Below are positions 30,466 through 42,890 of a DNA stretch of 64,000 nt, one piece after another. The notes under the pieces are model-generated. The model saw only the letters and a program-made list of their open reading frames with translations, was not told the origin of the DNA and did no database searches. Position numbers and translations under genes: made by a program. Source of the stretch: Heterodera schachtii (taxonomy: Eukaryota > Nematoda > Chromadorea > Rhabditida > Heteroderidae); contig SIJG01000034.1 of the NCBI GenBank assembly GCA_023374025.1, forward strand, positions 260,954 to 324,953, given 5' to 3'. How positions within the stretch are numbered: position 1 is the first letter of the stretch; each line of letters starts with the position of its first letter.

Positions 30466-33400
30466 TCAGGGGAGCGGAATGGCAGTAAGCGCAGTGGTGG
30501 TGGCATTTGGCGGCACTGAAAACGAATTAAAACATTTATTTTTAATTTTAAAATGAACGACTAATTGTGTAAATCCGTAAATTATTTGAAAATCCTCCCA
30601 CTTTTTTTTTAACTGTGAAGGCATGAACAAACAGTATTAGCTTTATTAAAAGTTTCTTTGCTTATTTATTGTTTACATATTTGTCCTTTTCTATATTTAT
30701 GGCCATATTTTGGCGTTATATCAAAATTTTTGTAAATGTTTTTGGGTCTTCATGGGTTTTGGCCATTTTTTATGGCCATATTTCGTCATTTTATATCCCA
30801 AGGACAATTTTCAAGCTTTAAACTTGAAATGACTAATTTAAGCTTTTTAAGGATTTATTTATAAAATAAATTTAAACTCACCATCAGAGGAGGAATTCAC
30901 TCCAACACTCTTCTCCATCTGACCATTTTCGGGCTTCTCCTAAAGGTGCAAAGTAATTAGAATCAAATAAATGATTTTTTCATTATTATTTTAACAATTG
31001 TTTTAAAAATTATACAAATATTCGAAAATAATGAAAGAAAATCCAAAAAATACACGAACTTAACTTAATTTGTTTTTTAATGAGGCTTTTAAATAATCGG
31101 GCACTGCCGAAGGATATTAAAATGAACAGTGAAATTGAACAGAATTCTCACCCCAGCAAAAGAAACATTGGCAATTGTGGTAATTAATTAATGATATATA
31201 TATTTTTTTATAATAATTTTTTCATTTTCTAATTGAAACTCACCAATTTATCGGATAAGGACTTCTTCTGGTGTTTGCAGGCTTTTTCCTTCAAATGGAA
31301 AAAAAAGTAAATTTCTTAAAAAGAAAGATTTTAAGCTATTATTACTGCTGTATCAATTAAGGAAATATTTTGTTTCAAGCAAATCTATCAATGTCGTTTC
31401 TTTGTTTATAAACAGGGATGAGATTTTTAAGGGTTCATCTATTTTTTTGCGGATAACATAATGTGCGATAAACACAAAAAACATACCTACCGTATTTCCT
31501 GAATTAGTACTCCCGGGGGTTCTATTTTTCAACCCCCCTCAAAAGGGGGGTTGTAATTCAGGGGGGGGGGGGTACTAATTCAGGGGGGGGGTTTATTTTT
31601 CAACCCTTATTTTTCAAAAACCCAGCAAAAATGGCGATTTTTTTGTAACATTTCGCCAAAATAGCGAACTTTTTACATTTGTTTCTAGCTCATAATAGAG
31701 AGCCTTTTTTGTGATTTCATTTGTTTATAGCTAATAATAGCCAACTTTTTCTGTACCAAATTTCATTTACAGCAAATTGATCAGATCACTCCTTCATGGT
31801 GATCCGGAAAGTCAAAAATGGCTTGAAATCGGGAAAATTTAAAAAAAAAATTCCTAGGGGGTTGTAAAAAATTTTCTGAAAAAAATCAGCATAAACATCT
31901 GAAAGAGCATGAAATGCTCTACAATATGCAAAAGACCGCAAGTCTCTACGACTTATACCTTTTGAGGTATGGGCACTTAAATTTCGGTGTCTACAAAAAG
32001 TACTGTATTTCTTAAGAAAATAGTGCATTTTACAGTAGAGATGATCAACATCAAAATTAAAGTGCCCATACCTAGGCGACTATAAGTCGTAGACCCAATA
32101 TTCAAAAGGTAATTCTGTAGAGAATTTTGTACCCCTTATGATAGGCCTACTCAAATTTTTCAGAAAATTTTTTACAACCCCCTAGGAATTTTTTTTTAAA
32201 ATTTTCCCGATTTCAAGCCATTTTTGACTTTCCGGATCACCATGAAGGAGTGATCTGATCAATTTGCTGTAAACGACTTTTTTGATCAGCATCAAAAGTT
32301 AGCCTAGCAAGAATTTTTTCAGAATTTTTGGCCAACTAAATATTGAGTTAAATCAAATGAAAATTTTTATTATAAACATATGACCACCCGAAAATGGAGT
32401 ATGTCAGACAAAGTCAAATGTAATTCGGGCATCAACCGGTATTTAGCTTAATGTTTGGTATCATTTGAAAGCCCATTAAAAATGCTACAGAACGGTTAAG
32501 ATTGTAGGCCTATAAAAGAGCTTACTAAAATTTTATTTAAAATTATTTTCGGAATTAAAAAATATTATAAACATATGACCATGACTGTATGATTGCCCTT
32601 TAGGGTTTCTTGGCCATACAAAAAGTTGGCTTACCTATTTTTGGAAAAAAATATTTTTGGAGGGGGGTTATAATTCAGGGGGGGGGTACTAATTCAGGGG
32701 GGGTTATATTTTTAAACCACCCTCCAAAGGGGGGTTATAATTCAGGGGGGGGTACTAATTCAGGGGGGGGTACTAATTCAGGAAATAGGGTATTTTTATT
32801 CGAACAATTTTCGATTTGGAGCAACTTTTTAGCGACTATTTTTCAACTATTTTGACTTATTAAACTTTTAAACAACAATTTTGAAACTTGTGAAATATAA
32901 AATAATTATTTTGGAATTATTTGACGATTTTCCAAAGAATTTGCCATCAAAAAATAACGATTAGAAATTTTTGGCATCGCGGAAAGAAGCAGGTATTTAA
33001 CAGTTTTTCGCCAAAATTGACTATTTTTGCCATATTTGTGTCAAATTTAGAAGAAAAAATATATGCTTAATTGGGGTCCGGCAGTGCCGCAAGGTGCCGT
33101 CGGGAAAAAAAATTTTTTTTTTTTAATTTTAATCAATAAAAAAACTTTTACACCAAAAAGCATTGAAATGACCTTGATTTGCAATTGTGCTAGCGAAATG
33201 GATAAAGAATGAGATTTTTGAGAATTTGGCATTTTTAGCAATTATGTTCGAATTTTGGCAGTTTTTCGAACTTTTTAGGTATTTTTTTCGCGATTTTACT
33301 CACCTAAAAATCGCATTCCTGTTTATAATTTGTTTTTAATAGAGCAATTTTAGAAAAATAATTACCTGCATTTCCTTGATTTCTTCATGGCTTCGAGTTT

Positions 33401-34325
33401 TGATGTCGTCCTCACTGTAAAAGCGGGCTTCTTTACATTTGACGCCGCGTATGTTCATCTAAAAAACTCTATTTTGATATTGTTTATTTATTATTATTAT
33501 TATTTTGTTAAATCAATCAAATGGAAAAAGTTACATTTATTTTAATAATATTATGAATATGAATGAAAATATTGCCAAGCAATTGAAGTATTTTACATCA
33601 CAAAAGTCTTGCTTCTTGCTGCACACTGAGAAGCAGCTAAATAAAGAAAAAGATTAAATTTATGTTAAATTTCTTTTCATTTTTAACATTTCATATTTAA
33701 ACTCAAAAAAAAAAAAAATCCAGAGAAGAAAATATGTATATATACATTTCCGAGATAGTGTGATTAAATAAAACAAGAGTTTATGTCACAAAAATTATAT
33801 AAAATTAATTATCTTTGAAACAAAGAAAATTTGTTAAACACCGCCTATTCATTTTTCTAAATCTTCCATTATGCTTATTATGTACAGAAAATTCAGAAAT
33901 TGAAAATGTTCTACATTTTTCAGCTTTTATTATGCGCCGCCACATCTCTAGTTTTTTATTCAATTTTTTATTTTAATGATTTTAAGTGATGTCATGAATT
34001 AACACAATTAACAAATTTAAATAAAACAAAAATATCCCAAAACATGATCATTTTGTAAATGGTTTTGTTGTTTTTTCAATTAATAATTTACTACCTGTTC
34101 AAATTCGAATGCCTTCCCATGGAACAATGCCATGAACCCACTCGGCGAACACACATCGGCGAAATTTTCCTTACATTCGGGAGACTCACGTATTTTGTCA
34201 TTCTTTAAAATTATTTTCATTTCAAAAAATATAAGTAATAAAATATAATCTTGTCGTTAATTACTGAGCATTTGGTGCACTCATCATCACACTTTTGCAT
34301 CGTATTGCCACATTTTGAGTTACAG
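30466..34325 (-). pseudogene. R1: 5'-truncated PLA2-like gene
   Basis: Seven exons match R2: 34265-34325, 34095-34202, 33576-33636, 33366-33458, 31244-31288, 30882-30939 and 30466-30515. They encode CNSKCGNTMQKCDDECTKC, an ESPECKENFADVC segment, CFSVCSKKQDFCDVKYFNC, VKCKEARFYSEDD, EKACKHQKK and the same C-terminal exons as R2. Exons 1-4 (signal peptide and start of core 1) are absent, and exons 7 and 8 were not found. The exon at 33576 has a GC donor. The truncated 5' end abuts a SPRY fragment on the other strand. Without a start or signal peptide it is most likely a pseudogene. Confidence 0.7.
31488..32792. mobile_element. 1.3-kb foldback element with terminal inverted repeats
   Basis: The ends TACCGTATTTCCTGAATTAG (31488) and its complement (ending 32792) match at 21 of 22 positions when extended to 22 bp. 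Inside the ends are G-rich repeats with TAATTCAGGGGGGGG. Further in, about 130 bp at 31770-31900 are the reverse complement of 32160-32290 (CCGGATCACCATGAAGGAGT on the right arm). The sister intron in R2 (near 36285) lacks it, which gives an empty site. No transposase was found, so it is non-autonomous. Confidence 0.75.
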
Positions 34326-34421
34326 CTAAATTATTTATTGTTAATAATTAAATGTTTCATTTTTGCTTATTTTCAACCATTAACCAATCGAACTTATTTT
34401 GGCATTACAAATTTATTTTAG

Positions 34422-34651
34422 TTCCCCTTACGATCAGCTGTTCTTTGGATTTGCCGTCAAAAAACAGAAACAATTTTCTAACATTGGCACTTATTGCATA
34501 TTTAAGCGATGGCTTTTTTACTGTTAATGGCAAATCAATGGGTTATAAAGAGGAAATTTCATTTAATGTTAATGACATTGCCGGCTGTGGCATTAATTTG
34601 GCCACCCGACAGATTTTCTTCACCAAAAATGGGTTGTGTCTGGGTTACTAA
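34422..34651 (+). pseudogene. SPRY exon fragment
   Basis: After a TTTATTTTAG acceptor this copies exon 3 of the SPRY pseudogene at 28094. It reads SPYDQLFFGFAVKKQKQFSN in one frame, then SDGFFTVNGKSMGYKE and DIAGCGINLATRQIFFTKNG in the next frame, so it has one frameshift. It is better preserved than the 28094 copy. No other SPRY exons are nearby. It replaces the 5' part of R1. Confidence 0.65.
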
Positions 34652-34704
34652 AAACAATATAATAATAATAAATAATTTCTTAAACAAAATGCTATTTTTG
34701 GTTG

Positions 34705-37700
34705 CAAGCTTTATTTTGTAAAACGAGATGCCTTTTGTACAAAGTGCCATTGAACCATAGGCTTTGGAGCCAAAACACGAGGATTTTCAATGTTTCGCGT
34801 CAAATAAACTCACACAGAAGGAATGCTTAAAAAGTGACGCCATTTCAAAAAATAAATAATTCCATTTAATGAAATTTAAATGCCAATTTATTAAAAAATA
34901 TAATTCATATTACAATGAAATAAGCATTTTCCCGATCGAATTTTGGATAAATTGATTAAATGAATAAATTGAATGAAATAAAAAAGAATAAACCCAAATG
35001 AAAGCAAAAACATTAAAATAAATTATGAATAAAATAATTTAGTAAAAAAATAATTATAATAATAATAAATTAAGATATAATGATTGGCGTATTAAGAATT
35101 GAATGGCGGATTTGATTATGGCGGTTGGATTTGATTATGGCGGAGTGGATTTGATTATGACGAATTTTGACAGGATTATGGCGGAGCGGATTTGGATTTG
35201 ATTATGGCGGTTGGATTTGAATATGGCAGATTTGGACATGATTTGGCGGAGCGGATTTGGATTTGATTAAGACGAATTCGGAATTAATTATGGCGGATTT
35301 GGATGATTATGGAGGAATTTGGATTTGATTATGGCTGTGGTGACTTGGATTTGTTTGTCCTTGTCCTTTTCTTCATTTTCCTTCGCTTCAGGGGAGCGGA
35401 ATGGCAGTAAGCGCAGTGGTGGTGGCATTTGGCGGCACTGAAAACGAATTAAAACATTTATTTTTAATTTTAAAATGAACGACTAATTGTGTAAATCCGT
35501 AAATTATTTGAAAATCCTCCCACTTTTTTTTAACTGTGAAGGCATGAACAAACAGTTATTAGCTTTATTAAAAGTTTATTGGCTTATTTATTGTTTCCAT
35601 ATTTTTCCTTTTCTATATTTATGGCCATATTTTGGCGTTATATCAAAATTTTTTGTAGATGTTTTTGGGTCTTCATGGGTTTTGGCCATTTTTTATGGCC
35701 ATATTTCTTCATTTTATATCTCAAGAACAATTTTCAATTTTTGAAATGACAAATTTAAGAATTTTAAGAATTGATAATTTAAATAAATTTAAATTCACCA
35801 TCAGAGGAGGAATTCACTCCAACACTCTTCTCCATCTGACCATTTTCGGGCTTCTCCTAAAGGTGCAAAGTAATTTGAATAAAACAATCTTTTTTTTCAT
35901 TATTATTTTAACAATTTCTTTAAAAAATAAACAAATATTCGAAAATAATGATTGAAAATCCCAAAAATACACGAACTTAACTTAATTTGTTTTTTAATGA
36001 GGCTTTTAAATAATCGGGCACTGCCGAAGGAGATTAAAATTAACACTGAAATTGAACAGAATTCTCACCCCAGCAAAAGAAACATTGGCAATTGTGGTAA
36101 TTAATTAATGATATATATATATTTTTATAATAATTTTTTCATTTTCTAATTGAAACTCACCAATTTATCGGATAAGGACTTCTTCTGCTGGTGTTTGCAG
36201 GCTTTTTCCTTCAAATGGAAAAAGTAAATTTCTTAAAAACAAAGATTTTAAGCTAACGTAATTACTGCTGTATCAAAGATTAACGCAAAAAACACTTTTT
36301 TCGAAACAATTGTTGTTTTGGAGCGACTTTTTAGCGACTATTTTCAACTATTTGGACCTATTAAACTTTTTAACAAAAATTTTTGGATAGTGAACATTTT
36401 AAAAAACTATTTCGGAACTATTTGGCGTTTTTTCAAAGAATTTACCATGATCAAAAAATAAACAATTTTGAAATTTTGGCATAGTGGGAAAAAGCAGGAA
36501 TTTAGCCTTTTTCGCCAAAAATGTCTAATTTTGCCATTTTTGTGTCAAATTTTGAAAAAAAATGCTTAATTGGGGTCCGGCAGTACCGCAAGATGCTGCC
36601 GGTAAAATTTTCTATTTTTTTGTAAATTTTAATGCAATAAAAAAGTTTTATATCAAAATCATTGAAATGACCTTGATTGCAATTGTGCTTGCGAAATGGA
36701 TAAAGAATGAGTTTTTTTTTTGCGAAATTTTGTTATTTTTGAGCAATTATGTTCCAATTTAGGCATCTATTTTAGCAATTTTTTTTGCTACCTTTTTCGC
36801 GATTTATAGCACCTAAAAAGCCCATCCCTGTTTATAAATTTGATTTAATAGAGTATTTTCTAGAAAAACATTTACCTGCAATTCCTTGAATCGTTCGTCG
36901 TTTTGAGTTTTGCTCTTGTCATCATTGAAATAGGTAATATCACATTGGGCGCGTTTGGGCACCTAAAAATTTTTTTTTAATATTGTTGATTATTTTTTAA
37001 TTTTCTTAAATCACTCAAATGGAAAAAATGCATTATTATAACAATTTTATGATATGAATTAAAATATTACCCAGCACATCAAGTATTTCTGTTCACAATC
37101 GTCTTGATTGTTGCCGCACACTGAGAAGCAGCTAATACGAAGAAAATGATTAAATTTACGATATATTTTGTTTTTTTATGTACATAAAACTTACTCATCG
37201 CGCTGTTGCCAGCACTGTTTTACCAGTTCTATATAAAATGAATTTAAACAGAAAGTTTTAAATATGGATTGAATAACTAATAAAATATGAATGTAAATCT
37301 CATTTTTCTAAAATATGGATTTCTACAATAAATAAAATAGATATTTTTAGTTTTTAAATCAAGAAGAGTTAATTGCCAAAAATTAGTTCAAATTAATTTG
37401 CAAACCTTCGCAATGACAGCTGCGTTCCTAAATTTGATAAAAAAATTTATAATGTGTCAAAACAAGAGACCGCTTTTGCAAGCGAAAGTGTTAAACAAGA
37501 GAGTTTCTTGTCACAAAATTTATATAATTTTATCTTTGATAAGTGACATAACAAAGCAAAAATTTGTCAAAAATTGGAATTTAGTCCCCAAAGACCTTCG
37601 CCCCTATTAATCACAAAGAAAAATTTGTTAAATTAATAATTTAAATTTCAAAAAATACATAATCTTATTATGTACAGAAATTTCAGAAATAAAAAATGTT

Positions 37701-39411
37701 CTGCATTTTTCAGCTTTTATTATGCGCCGCATTCCTGGTTTTTATTATATATTTTTTATTTTAATGGTTTTGAGTGATTGTCACGCATTGTGATAATTAG
37801 TATCAATTAAATAGAAAGAACAAAAATATCTCAAAACGTTATATTTTGTAAATGTTTTGGTTGTTTTCTGCATTCATAATTTACTACCTGTTCTTCTTTG
37901 AATATCTTCTCATCCATGGCCATCCCAAGCACCAAACACGCAAAGGCACTGGTGTCCTTACATTCGGGAGACCTCTTTAAAAATATTTTCAATTTTAAAA
38001 GATATTAAAGTAATAAAATATAATTAGTCCTTAATTAATTACTAAGCATCTGTGGCAAGCATTATCACACTGTTGCTGCGTGTTGCCGCATTTCTTGTAG
38101 CAGCTAAATTATTTAATGTGAAATAATTAAATTAAAAGTTTTCAGTTTGATTTTTTTCAATCATTAAACAATTGGAACTTATTTTTGTATTACGACTCCA
38201 ACTTACGTATCTTGCAGGCTAAGGCATGAGCTCAAGTTTTCTATAAATTTTTATAATTAAAATTATTAATTAATAGGGTCCAAGTTTGTATTGGCGACCA
38301 TTGGTGGAAGCGTATTCCGGAATTACGTTCCGGTTTTTGACGAAAACTCGGGAAACGACCGAATTTTAAATATTCAAAAAAAATTTTTTTATTTTTGTTT
38401 TTGGTCCTCCACAACTATCAAAACCCAACTTCCTTATAATTTAATCCATTCAAATCGGCCATTCTAATTAACATGCTCGCTTTTAAAAATATAGCCTAAG
38501 CGTAAACCTAAGGCTAATTTCAAAAAAAAATTTTCGTTTTGAAACTAATTAGCATATTTTTTTTATTGATTTTTCATTTTGTTAATATAAAATTTTAAAT
38601 AACCTAATTAACATACCTTTGCAGCAGGCGTCCTCCTAAAATTAAAAAAAAAGGTTTGAAATGAAAATTCAATTTTTTTTAAATATTTCTACTTTATTTT
38701 CAAAAGAAAAGAAAGGAATCTGCGAATACATTCAATCCCTTGACTCGAGAAATTCTTCGAGATTTGTTAAAATGCTGTGGCATTTAATGAATTAATAATA
38801 CAATATCTGTTTTTTGGGCTTGGAATTCTTACCCAAAAGGTGCTTTTCACAAATTCAACCGCTTCTTTGGCCTTCTCGGCCACCACAGAGATCGCCTACA
38901 GAGAGAGAGTGAGAGATTTTGATCAGGAAATCTTTTCTGATCAGTGAGAGCTTAGCCAAGTATAAATTAGGGGGAAAAGTGTGAGGAAAGAAACTTTATG
39001 CAAATTTTTTTCATTTCAATAACTTTTAGTTAAAATAGAAAAGAATTTTTCAATTAAATTATTTTGCGCCAACTATTTGGAAAAATTGACTAACCAAGGA
39101 TTTTTGAAAAGTTCGTATTAATTTGTTTAAGGCATGAACAAATACGTAGGAAAAAGTTCATTCAAAAACATTTTTCTCTGTTTATATGCCAATTAAAATT
39201 TGGCTAATTTGTTCATTTTCCTAATTCAATGCCCAATTTTCTTGGATTGAATCTTTACTATCTATTTTTTTTGGCTAAGCCCTCACAAATTTTTCTTTCT
39301 CACAGTCTCAAAGAATTTTTTGAGCTCGGAGAATGGGCTTTTCAATCCGTTGGCCACAGAAATGTTGAAGCTAATCAACAAAAGGAGAAGCGCGAATTTG
39401 TTGGGGGACAT
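34705..39411 (-). repeat. Duplicated R unit, copy 2
   Basis: It starts at AAGCTTTATTTTGTAAAACG like copy 1 and carries the complete R2 gene. The 3' flank with GATTTGATTATGGCGGA repeats (35100-35340) has extra repeat units compared with copy 1. Confidence 0.65.
35388..39411 (-). CDS. Gene R2: secreted multi-domain PLA2-like protein
   Basis: Thirteen exons in the same phases as Q: 39304-39411, 38833-38895, 38617-38635, 38207-38240, 38043-38103, 37888-37974, 37406-37427, 37195-37228, 37071-37131, 36876-36962, 36161-36208, 35799-35856 and 35388-35437. They encode 243 residues. The signal peptide is KFALLLLLISFNISVANG. Core 1 reads SCLSLQDTCYKKCGNTQQQC and core 2 reads QCWQQRDDCFSVCGNNQDDC. The catalytic His is Gln in core 1 and Arg in core 2, the Asp is kept in both, and the second Cys of the CC pair is lost. 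A third unit keeps RAQCDITYFNDD and EKACKHQQKK. All donors are GT. It is the mirror partner of Q. No phospholipase activity is expected. Confidence 0.75.
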
Positions 39412-40850
39412 TTTTGGAAGAATTAAATTATTGGAAATATTTTTATTAAAATGAATTGGGGAATTGGGATGGAATGAAAATGAAAATGGAAATGATTTGT
39501 TCGTAAAATGCATTTCCCAATTATGATGACTCACCTAAATGTGCTTTTCCCAATGGCTAACAAAATAAAAATGGAATAAATAATTAAGTGATCATTTGAT
39601 ATGCATAATTTGTCCGATTAAATCGTACAAAACGAAAACGAAAGTGGGAAAATGAGTGATTCATCGAAATTAGTTTTAATTTATTTATATTGAAAATAAT
39701 ACAAAAGTAAATTTTTTTTTATTTATTAAAATCCCAAAGTTAAAGCTCAATTAAATTAATGAAAATTTTCAAAAAGAATTATTTTTTGACTCAAATGATC
39801 GAATATTATTAGAAATACATATTTGCTTTTCACATCACTTTGTTTCGGCGCGCTTTTTCCAAAAAAACTTTTGGCAAAGAAAGGGGTCCGGCGGTGCCGA
39901 TAGGCGCAGCCGGGGGAAATTTTGAAATTTGAGTGTGATTTGTTAATTAACAGATTTTCAACAAAAATGGCTTGTTTTTTGGGATTACTATGCTCAGTTT
40001 GTACGGATTTTCTTTAAAAAATGATAAAATATGCGTCAATTAAAAAAAAGAGGAATCGTATTTTGTCGATAGGAAACCAATGAGTATAGAAAAACAAAAT
40101 TCAAAAAATTTTCAGTAATTTTTTGAAATTTTAAGAAATTTTCTTAACAAATTGCATTAAAATACTCAAAAATTTTCCCGGCGGCGCCTACCGGCACCGC
40201 CGAACCCCCATTTTACCATATTTTTGAAAAATTGAGGCCAAAATGGCAAAAAATATTATTTTTTGGCGAAAAATTTTGTAAATTACACCCCTTAATTCGG
40301 GATTTCAAAAAACCAAAAATACATCCCTTAAAATCGGCTGAAAAAGAAAAATGCACCCTTAAAAATCGAATTTTTGCCCCCCCCCCCCCCTAAAGCCAAG
40401 GGTCTGGCTACGCCCTTGAAGGAGATTAGTAATTTTTCACTCAGACCCCCAACCCGGGACCGGGACCTCGGAGGACCGGGAATTCCCGGCCCGGTCTCAG
40501 TCCCGTCCTACCCTACTTTGGACTAATCTCTTTAATATGCCAGAAAGCAATTAAATTTAACAATTTTTTTTTGCCATTTTCCTCATAAAAATGCTATTCT
40601 TATGGAGTGAATGTTAACATCGGCTCCGAGTCGGAGTTTGGGTCAAGGTTTACCCAGGTTGGAAGAGTCTGATCTTTGGAATAACGCCCGAAAAATGGCC
40701 AAAGATGTCGTGGTTAGGGTTGGGATTTGAGTTTGTCCTGGTTGCAGTGTCCGGTGTCGGGAATAACTCAGTCAGGAGTGCGATCTGTCCTGATTTGTCT
40801 GATTTGGAGGTAGCGACCAAAATTTTTTCTGGTTCTTAAATAAACTCATA
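39412..40850. other. Upstream of R2: promoter, then repeats
   Basis: 39521-39556 holds the R2 version of the conserved upstream block (TGAGTCATCATAATTGGG and GGGAAAAGCAC on the - strand), and a TGATTCATC lies near 39657. Beyond lie a hairpin-ended element (39883-40209), GGGACCGGGACC phrases (40445-40505) and a stretch like 10900-11120 in inverse orientation (40615-40760). No gene was seen. Confidence 0.45.
39883..40209. mobile_element. About 325-bp element with hairpin-forming inverted ends
   Basis: The left end GGGGTCCGGCGGTGCCGATA (39884) and the right end CCGCCGAACCCCCA (to about 40210) are inverted copies, with similarity running inward for about 80 bp. Each end is itself a hairpin (CCGGCGGTGCC-GATA-GGCGCAGCCGG on the left). 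Single ends of the same type occur at 33070, 36569, 42655, 45909 and 61945. Confidence 0.55.
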
Positions 40851-40949
40851 ATTTTGAAATTGTATGGCAGAATGTCACAATTTTATCAAGAAAATATAAG
40901 GTTTGCGCAATATTGGTTATTTTTGGACAAAAATCTGTTAGAGAGCTTT

Positions 40950-41870
40950 CAATTCCGCGGTTGCTGAAAATCGCCGTGATTATCAACTGATCAGAAGAGC
41001 GATCATCCGACAGTTGGACGACACAGATGTCAAACAACTGACGGCGTTTACCAACTGATGCAAGTAGTCTGGCTTCGGCCGAACGAAACCATTGATCAGC
41101 TGGGCGAACGCGTCTCAAGGTTAGTCCGTTGCGCATCGAAAAGTGGAAATTTGTTTGTCGGAGCCGTAAATTTGGAGCACCGATCCGAAATCGAGAAATT
41201 CTTTTGGAACGCAACGAATGAGTCGGAAAAGGGTAGACTTTTGGTAGAAAGCCCTGCTGTTGGAAAAATTTTGGCAGCCAAAGTCTCGGTGTTTGGATGT
41301 AAGTTGGATGCCATGCTGGACGGCGGATCCCAAATTTCACTGATTTCGGCCAAAATTTTCTCTCAAATCATGGACAAAGTATGCAAAAAGGATTTGATCT
41401 CCCGCTCCAAAAGTTAAGTCATCGACATAAACGAAAAGGAAGTGAAGTGCTTTGGAATTGTTTCTCTGCCAATTGGGCGCGGGCCTTTAAGCACGAAACT
41501 TCGTATATTCGTCGCAGAGTCATCTTTTGGCTACGATTTGCTTTTCGGCACGAATGTCTTGAAACAATTAGGCTTTAAAATGCTCGACGAAGTTAGCAAC
41601 AACATCATAGGCTTCTCATCCGCATCAATGCCCGAGAATTTTTCATTGATCGTTTTAAAAACATTTGTTGTTGATGGCCAAAATTTGGACAAAACACCGA
41701 AAAACTTTATAGGGAAGAAAAAGGATAAAAACACAGGTCGGACCCGAAAAACGGCACTTGAACCAAGAAAGGTAATAAGAGACAGCGACAACAAATGCAG
41801 CCAGAGACGGAAAAGTCGTCAGTTCGAAATGCCGGAGAAGGGGAAGCAGTGAAGATTGGACCCGACGACC
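40950..41870 (+). mobile_element. LTR-retrotransposon fragment (gag end and protease)
   Basis: The first part reads RRDYQLIRRAIIRQLDDTDV, then after a frameshift MQVVWLRPNETIDQLGERVS, a gag-like segment. Next comes MLDGGSQISLIS, and after another frame change FGYDLLFGTNVLKQLGF. Those two segments are the flap-side and C-terminal signatures of retropepsin-type proteases (usual form DTGSxxSxI and LGxDFL). The active-site Thr is Gly here. No reverse transcriptase, integrase or LTRs were seen. It is a decayed fragment of a gypsy- or BEL-type element. Confidence 0.6.
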
Positions 41871-42179
41871 CAGCATATTTAGCACGAAAAAACGCCGTAA
41901 AAAATTTGTTAAACATCTGCTCCCGAATGCACTGAAATTTACGATTTGCTTATTTACTCCCCAAAATTGTTAAATTCGATAAGGAGGTGAAAAAAATATA
42001 ATATTTGATAAATTTTTGATCATATAAATGTAAAAATAATTGATTTGAAGCATGTTTGCAAAATTTCATGTTTTTGCAAAATCTTCGATCACATCTCTGG
42101 AATAACCTATACGTTCTGTTTGTTTTATTTTTAAAACAGAGACTCATTTTTGATTTTTTGTTCGGCCATCATAATAACG

Positions 42180-42860
42180 AGAAACCGGACGAATCGGGAT
42201 CCCGCCGAGATTTTGCCGGGACTCCCGGTCCCGGTTATTTTGGACAAACCACCGGGAACAGGAGTCCACGTAAAACGGGAGTCCCGGTCCCGGGGTTCCG
42301 TCCCGGTTCATTTTCCAAGTCCCGGTCCCGGCCATTTGGGCCGGGTTCACCAGTGAAAATAACGCAGATTTGAATAAATTAATAATTATTTTGACTGAAA
42401 TCTTTATTTCAAAGTTCGAAGATAAAACTTAATGGATTTTTGGAAATTTGTACAATTTCCATTGTTAAAAAGATCTCAAAATCCATATTCAAAATTGAAA
42501 TTTTGTTGAAAATCTCTTAAGGATGTAATATCTGCAAAGCTTCCCACCGACCCCTAAAATCCTTATTCTCTTAAAAAAATTGACGCAGAATGCCAAAATT
42601 TGGTCTTTTTGAGAAAATCTGTTAACAAATCGCATTAAAATTACAAAATTTTTCCTGGCGGCGCCTATCGGCACCGCCGGACCCCTCCCCCTTTGTTGTC
42701 CAAAATTTTTTTTGAAAAAGCGCACAAATTTTGAAGAAGTTCCGCTCCCGGCGGGATCAACTGGGACCGGGAGTCCCGGAAAGACGGGAGTCTCGGTCCC
42801 GGAATCCCGTCCCGGTCAATTTTCCAAGTCCCGTTCCCGGCCATTTCAAAAATCCGGTCT
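42180..42860. repeat. GGGACCGGGAGTCCCGG-phrase repeats and a hairpin end
   Basis: Two CCCGGTCCCGG-phrase blocks (42180-42350 and 42740-42850) flank AT-rich sequence and a hairpin end TGGCGGCGCCTATCGGCACCGCCGG (about 42655-42680). They occupy the place where the last exon of gene T would be expected. Confidence 0.5.
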
Positions 42861-42890
42861 CTAATAATAACTTTGGTTACAAATTTTCAC

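Larger units (their letters stand above)
29851..34704 (-). repeat. Duplicated R unit, copy 1 (about 4.85 kb)
   Basis: It begins at AAGCTTTATTTTGTAAAACG and is repeated from 34705. Both carry the 3' end and coding exons of an R gene on the - strand. Homology with copy 2 stops in the intron upstream of exon 5 (about 34405), where SPRY sequence takes over. An inserted 1.3-kb element (31488-32792) adds length here. Confidence 0.7.

Noticed and set aside
40846..41340. 164-codon open frame on the - strand over the retroelement
   Set aside because: It is antisense to a clear gag-protease reading and has no motif of its own.
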